Shown here piece after piece: positions 62,540 through 64,000 of a DNA stretch of 64,000 nucleotides. The notes under the pieces are model-generated. The model saw only the letters and a list, made by a program, of their open reading frames with translations, had not been told where the DNA came from and did not search any database. Source of the DNA: G963692885 sp964658655 (GTDB lineage Bacteria > Acidobacteriota > Terriglobia > Terriglobales > Acidobacteriaceae). The position numbers and the translations under genes are program-made. Numbering within the stretch: position 1 is the stretch's first letter; every line of letters begins with the position of its first letter. Location: positions 1-64,000 of the forward strand of contig CAZZZL010000019.1 in assembly GCA_964658655.1 (NCBI GenBank), read 5' to 3'.

Positions 62540-64000
62540 GCGCGGGCTTCCTTACCAGTGGAAATTCGAGGTGAAACGTGGTGCCAAGGCCGATCTTGCT
62601 TTCGACGACAATTTTGCCGGCGTGTTCCTGGATGATGCCGTAGGTCACGGACAAACCCAGGCCGGTGCCGCGTCGCTGCCCCTCTTTGGGAGCACTCTTC
62701 GTGGTGAAAAACGGATCGTAAATTTTCTGCATATGTTCGGGTGAAATTCCCGCGCCGCTGTCTGCAATCGCAACAGATACGTGTCCATTGCACTCGGTGC
62801 CGATCAGCAGGCGGCCGCCTTCCGGCATGGCATCTTTCGCATTCAGGAACAGGTTGAGGAAGACCTGCTGCAGCTTGCCCGGGTTGCCCATGATGGGAGG
62901 CAGTACCGCGTCGAGTTCGAGGTCGACATGCACCTGCGAGGTCTTGAACTGGTGCTCGAGCAGGGTCAGGGTTTCGCGGATGGTGTGGTTCAGATCGATC
63001 TCCTGGAACTCGGTCGCACTGGTACGCGAGAAGTTGAGGAGTCCATTCACGATCTCGGAGGCGCGGAAGGTCTGCTGCGTGATTTTGTCGAGCAGCTTCG
63101 AGAGGCGTTCGTCATCGCGCACCTGCTTGGCCAGCATCTGGGTGTAGGAAGAGATGACGGCGAGCGGCGTGTTGACTTCATGCGCGACGCCTGCGGCGAG
63201 CAGACCGATGGAGGATAGTTTTTCTGCCTGGGTCAGCTGGCCTTCGAGCTGCACGCGTTCGGTAATGTCGTCGACCAGGATGATGCGGCCGACAATGCTG
63301 AAGCTGCGCGAAACCAGGGGCGCGATAGCAATGTTGGCGATGCGCACTTCGCCGGCATGCGTTTTGAGACGGTATTTGTAGAGGTTGTGAACACCCGGTT
63401 CATCTTCGCGGCGATGGAACTCTTCCATGAAATCTGCGGGGAAAATGTCGGCGAGAGGACGACCAAGGGCGTCGACACGGGGTAGTGCATACATCACTTC
63501 CATCTGCGCATTCCAGCTCTCGATGCGCTCTTCAAAATCGATGGCGAGGATGCCGACGTTGATCGATTCGACGATGTTCTCGTTGAACTCTTTCAATCGC
63601 TCGTACTCTGAAACCTTCTGAGCAAGACTGGCGTAGAGGCGCGCATTTTGAATAGCGATGCCGATGTAGCTGGCGAGCGATTCAAGCAGCTCGACATCTT
63701 CGCTGGAGAGGAAGTCGCCCTCGACGGTACGGCCGAAGCCGATGACGGCTATGGTCTTCTCCTGCACGCGACAGGGGATGTAGTAGTTGAGGTCGAGCAG
63801 GGAAGCGGAGCGGCGTTCATTCTCCGGCAGGTACAACGCCTGCTGGGGCGTTTCGAGGAAGATGTGCGAGCTTGCGCCGGGCTGGTCGAAGTCCAGGAAG
63901 CCGAGGTGCAGGTCTGTTGCCGGTTCGTAGAGGGATGGCGGCAGGCCGTGGCCGGCGGCCAGGCTACATCGTCCGCGAGGGCCGGAGAGGAAGATGGCGA
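62532..64000 (-). CDS. sensor histidine kinase with GAF and PAS domains (5' end outside window)
   Basis: Partial gene; the frame stays open to the window edge, so the N-terminus is missing. Present are the end of a GAF-like domain (IPCRVQEKTIAVIGFGRTVE, ESLASYIGIAIQNARLY), a PAS domain (FNENIVESINVGILAIDFEE), the dimerisation/phosphoacceptor box GVAHEVNTPLAVISSYTQML with the His at about 63180-63182, and the ATPase boxes QQVFLNLFLNAKDAM (N), IADSGAGISPEHMQ (G1) and GTGLGLSVTYGIIQEHAG (G2). The overall layout is NtrB/AtoS-like. No membrane segment is visible in this part. It partners the downstream sigma-54-type regulator. Confidence 0.92.
   Translation of the reverse strand, partial: AIFLSGPRGRCSLAAGHGLPPSLYEPATDLHLGFLDFDQPGASSHIFLETPQQALYLPENERRSASLLDLNYYIPCRVQEKTIAVIGFGRTVEGDFLSSEDVELLESLASYIGIAIQNARLYASLAQKVSEYERLKEFNENIVESINVGILAIDFEERIESWNAQMEVMYALPRVDALGRPLADIFPADFMEEFHRREDEPGVHNLYKYRLKTHAGEVRIANIAIAPLVSRSFSIVGRIILVDDITERVQLEGQLTQAEKLSSIGLLAAGVAHEVNTPLAVISSYTQMLAKQVRDDERLSKLLDKITQQTFRASEIVNGLLNFSRTSATEFQEIDLNHTIRETLTLLEHQFKTSQVHVDLELDAVLPPIMGNPGKLQQVFLNLFLNAKDAMPEGGRLLIGTECNGHVSVAIADSGAGISPEHMQKIYDPFFTTKSAPKEGQRRGTGLGLSVTYGIIQEHAGKIVVESKIGLGTTFHLEFPLVRKPAHA

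Noticed and set aside
61079..62635. Antisense open frame of 518 residues
   Set aside because: Opposite the sigma-54-type regulator, whose receiver, AAA+ and HTH motifs are clear.
1..64000. CRISPR arrays, insertion sequences, rRNA genes
   Set aside because: No regularly spaced repeats, no transposase-like frames and no rRNA sequence were seen.

Overview
The window (64 kb, GC-rich, one 100-base run of N at 9688-9787) looks like a draft scaffold from a diderm soil bacterium, most likely an Acidobacteriota of the Terriglobia/Acidobacteriaceae type. I infer this from the gene mix: Oar-like TonB receptor with a carboxypeptidase-regulatory domain, DUF4331 protein, LpxB, MsbA-like exporter, MlaE/MlaF, PpiD, many TPR proteins, MacB-type permeases and small secreted proteins I associate with that phylum. 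No rRNA gene or phylogenetic marker is present to prove it.

Layout. 0.3-9.4 kb: a leftward four-gene operon (DUF4331 protein, TPR protein, two-half NicO-type metal transporter, TonB receptor), a candidate uncharacterised envelope metal system. 9.4-13.1 kb: scaffold gap flanked by decayed genes (SDR remnant, two small secreted-protein genes with one-base frameshifts, a 5'-truncated CDF transporter) around an intact DUF1569 gene. 13.3-16.7 kb: esterase, cupin, excisionase-like HTH and a 5'-truncated tyrosine integrase ending beside an intact tRNA-Glu; the tract from about 9.5 to 16.6 kb is plausibly an old tRNA-integrated island. 17.1-21.5 kb: HNH endonuclease, TPR-HTH regulator, response regulator with degenerate HD domain, unknown secreted protein. 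21.7-28.2 kb: tightly coupled histidine-degradation genes hutU-hutI-hutF with an M20 deacylase and an amidinotransferase-family hydrolase, then a 42-residue basic protein.

28.3-30.2 kb is the most interesting unit: a SAM-I-type riboswitch precedes a threonine-synthase-like PLP enzyme that overlaps a CysO-like sulfur-carrier gene whose Gly-Gly is followed by a 21-residue tail with seven cysteines. This suggests a thiocarboxylate-dependent sulfur (homocysteine/methionine) route. 30.3-45.5 kb is mainly central and carbohydrate metabolism: aminotransferase, lipid kinase, pgi, S4 protein, BON-domain protein, treY, malQ, ppiD and a VapBC-type toxin-antitoxin pair. 45.6-64 kb is mainly envelope functions: two MacB-like permeases, a catalytically dead M1-peptidase homologue, lpxB, an MsbA-like exporter, HemW-like radical SAM protein, threonine aldolase, a beta-propeller lipoprotein, a GT2 glycosyltransferase, mlaF-mlaE, and an NtrC-type regulator with a GAFTSA variant plus its histidine kinase, which runs off the right end.

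A dispersed repeat of about 50 bp with a core like CGGGCGGACACGCC occurs in three clear copies and two weaker ones, usually starting at the stop codon of a gene and in that gene's direction; one copy encodes the C-terminus of the MsbA-like protein. All functional calls come from reading translated sequence; no database search was run.
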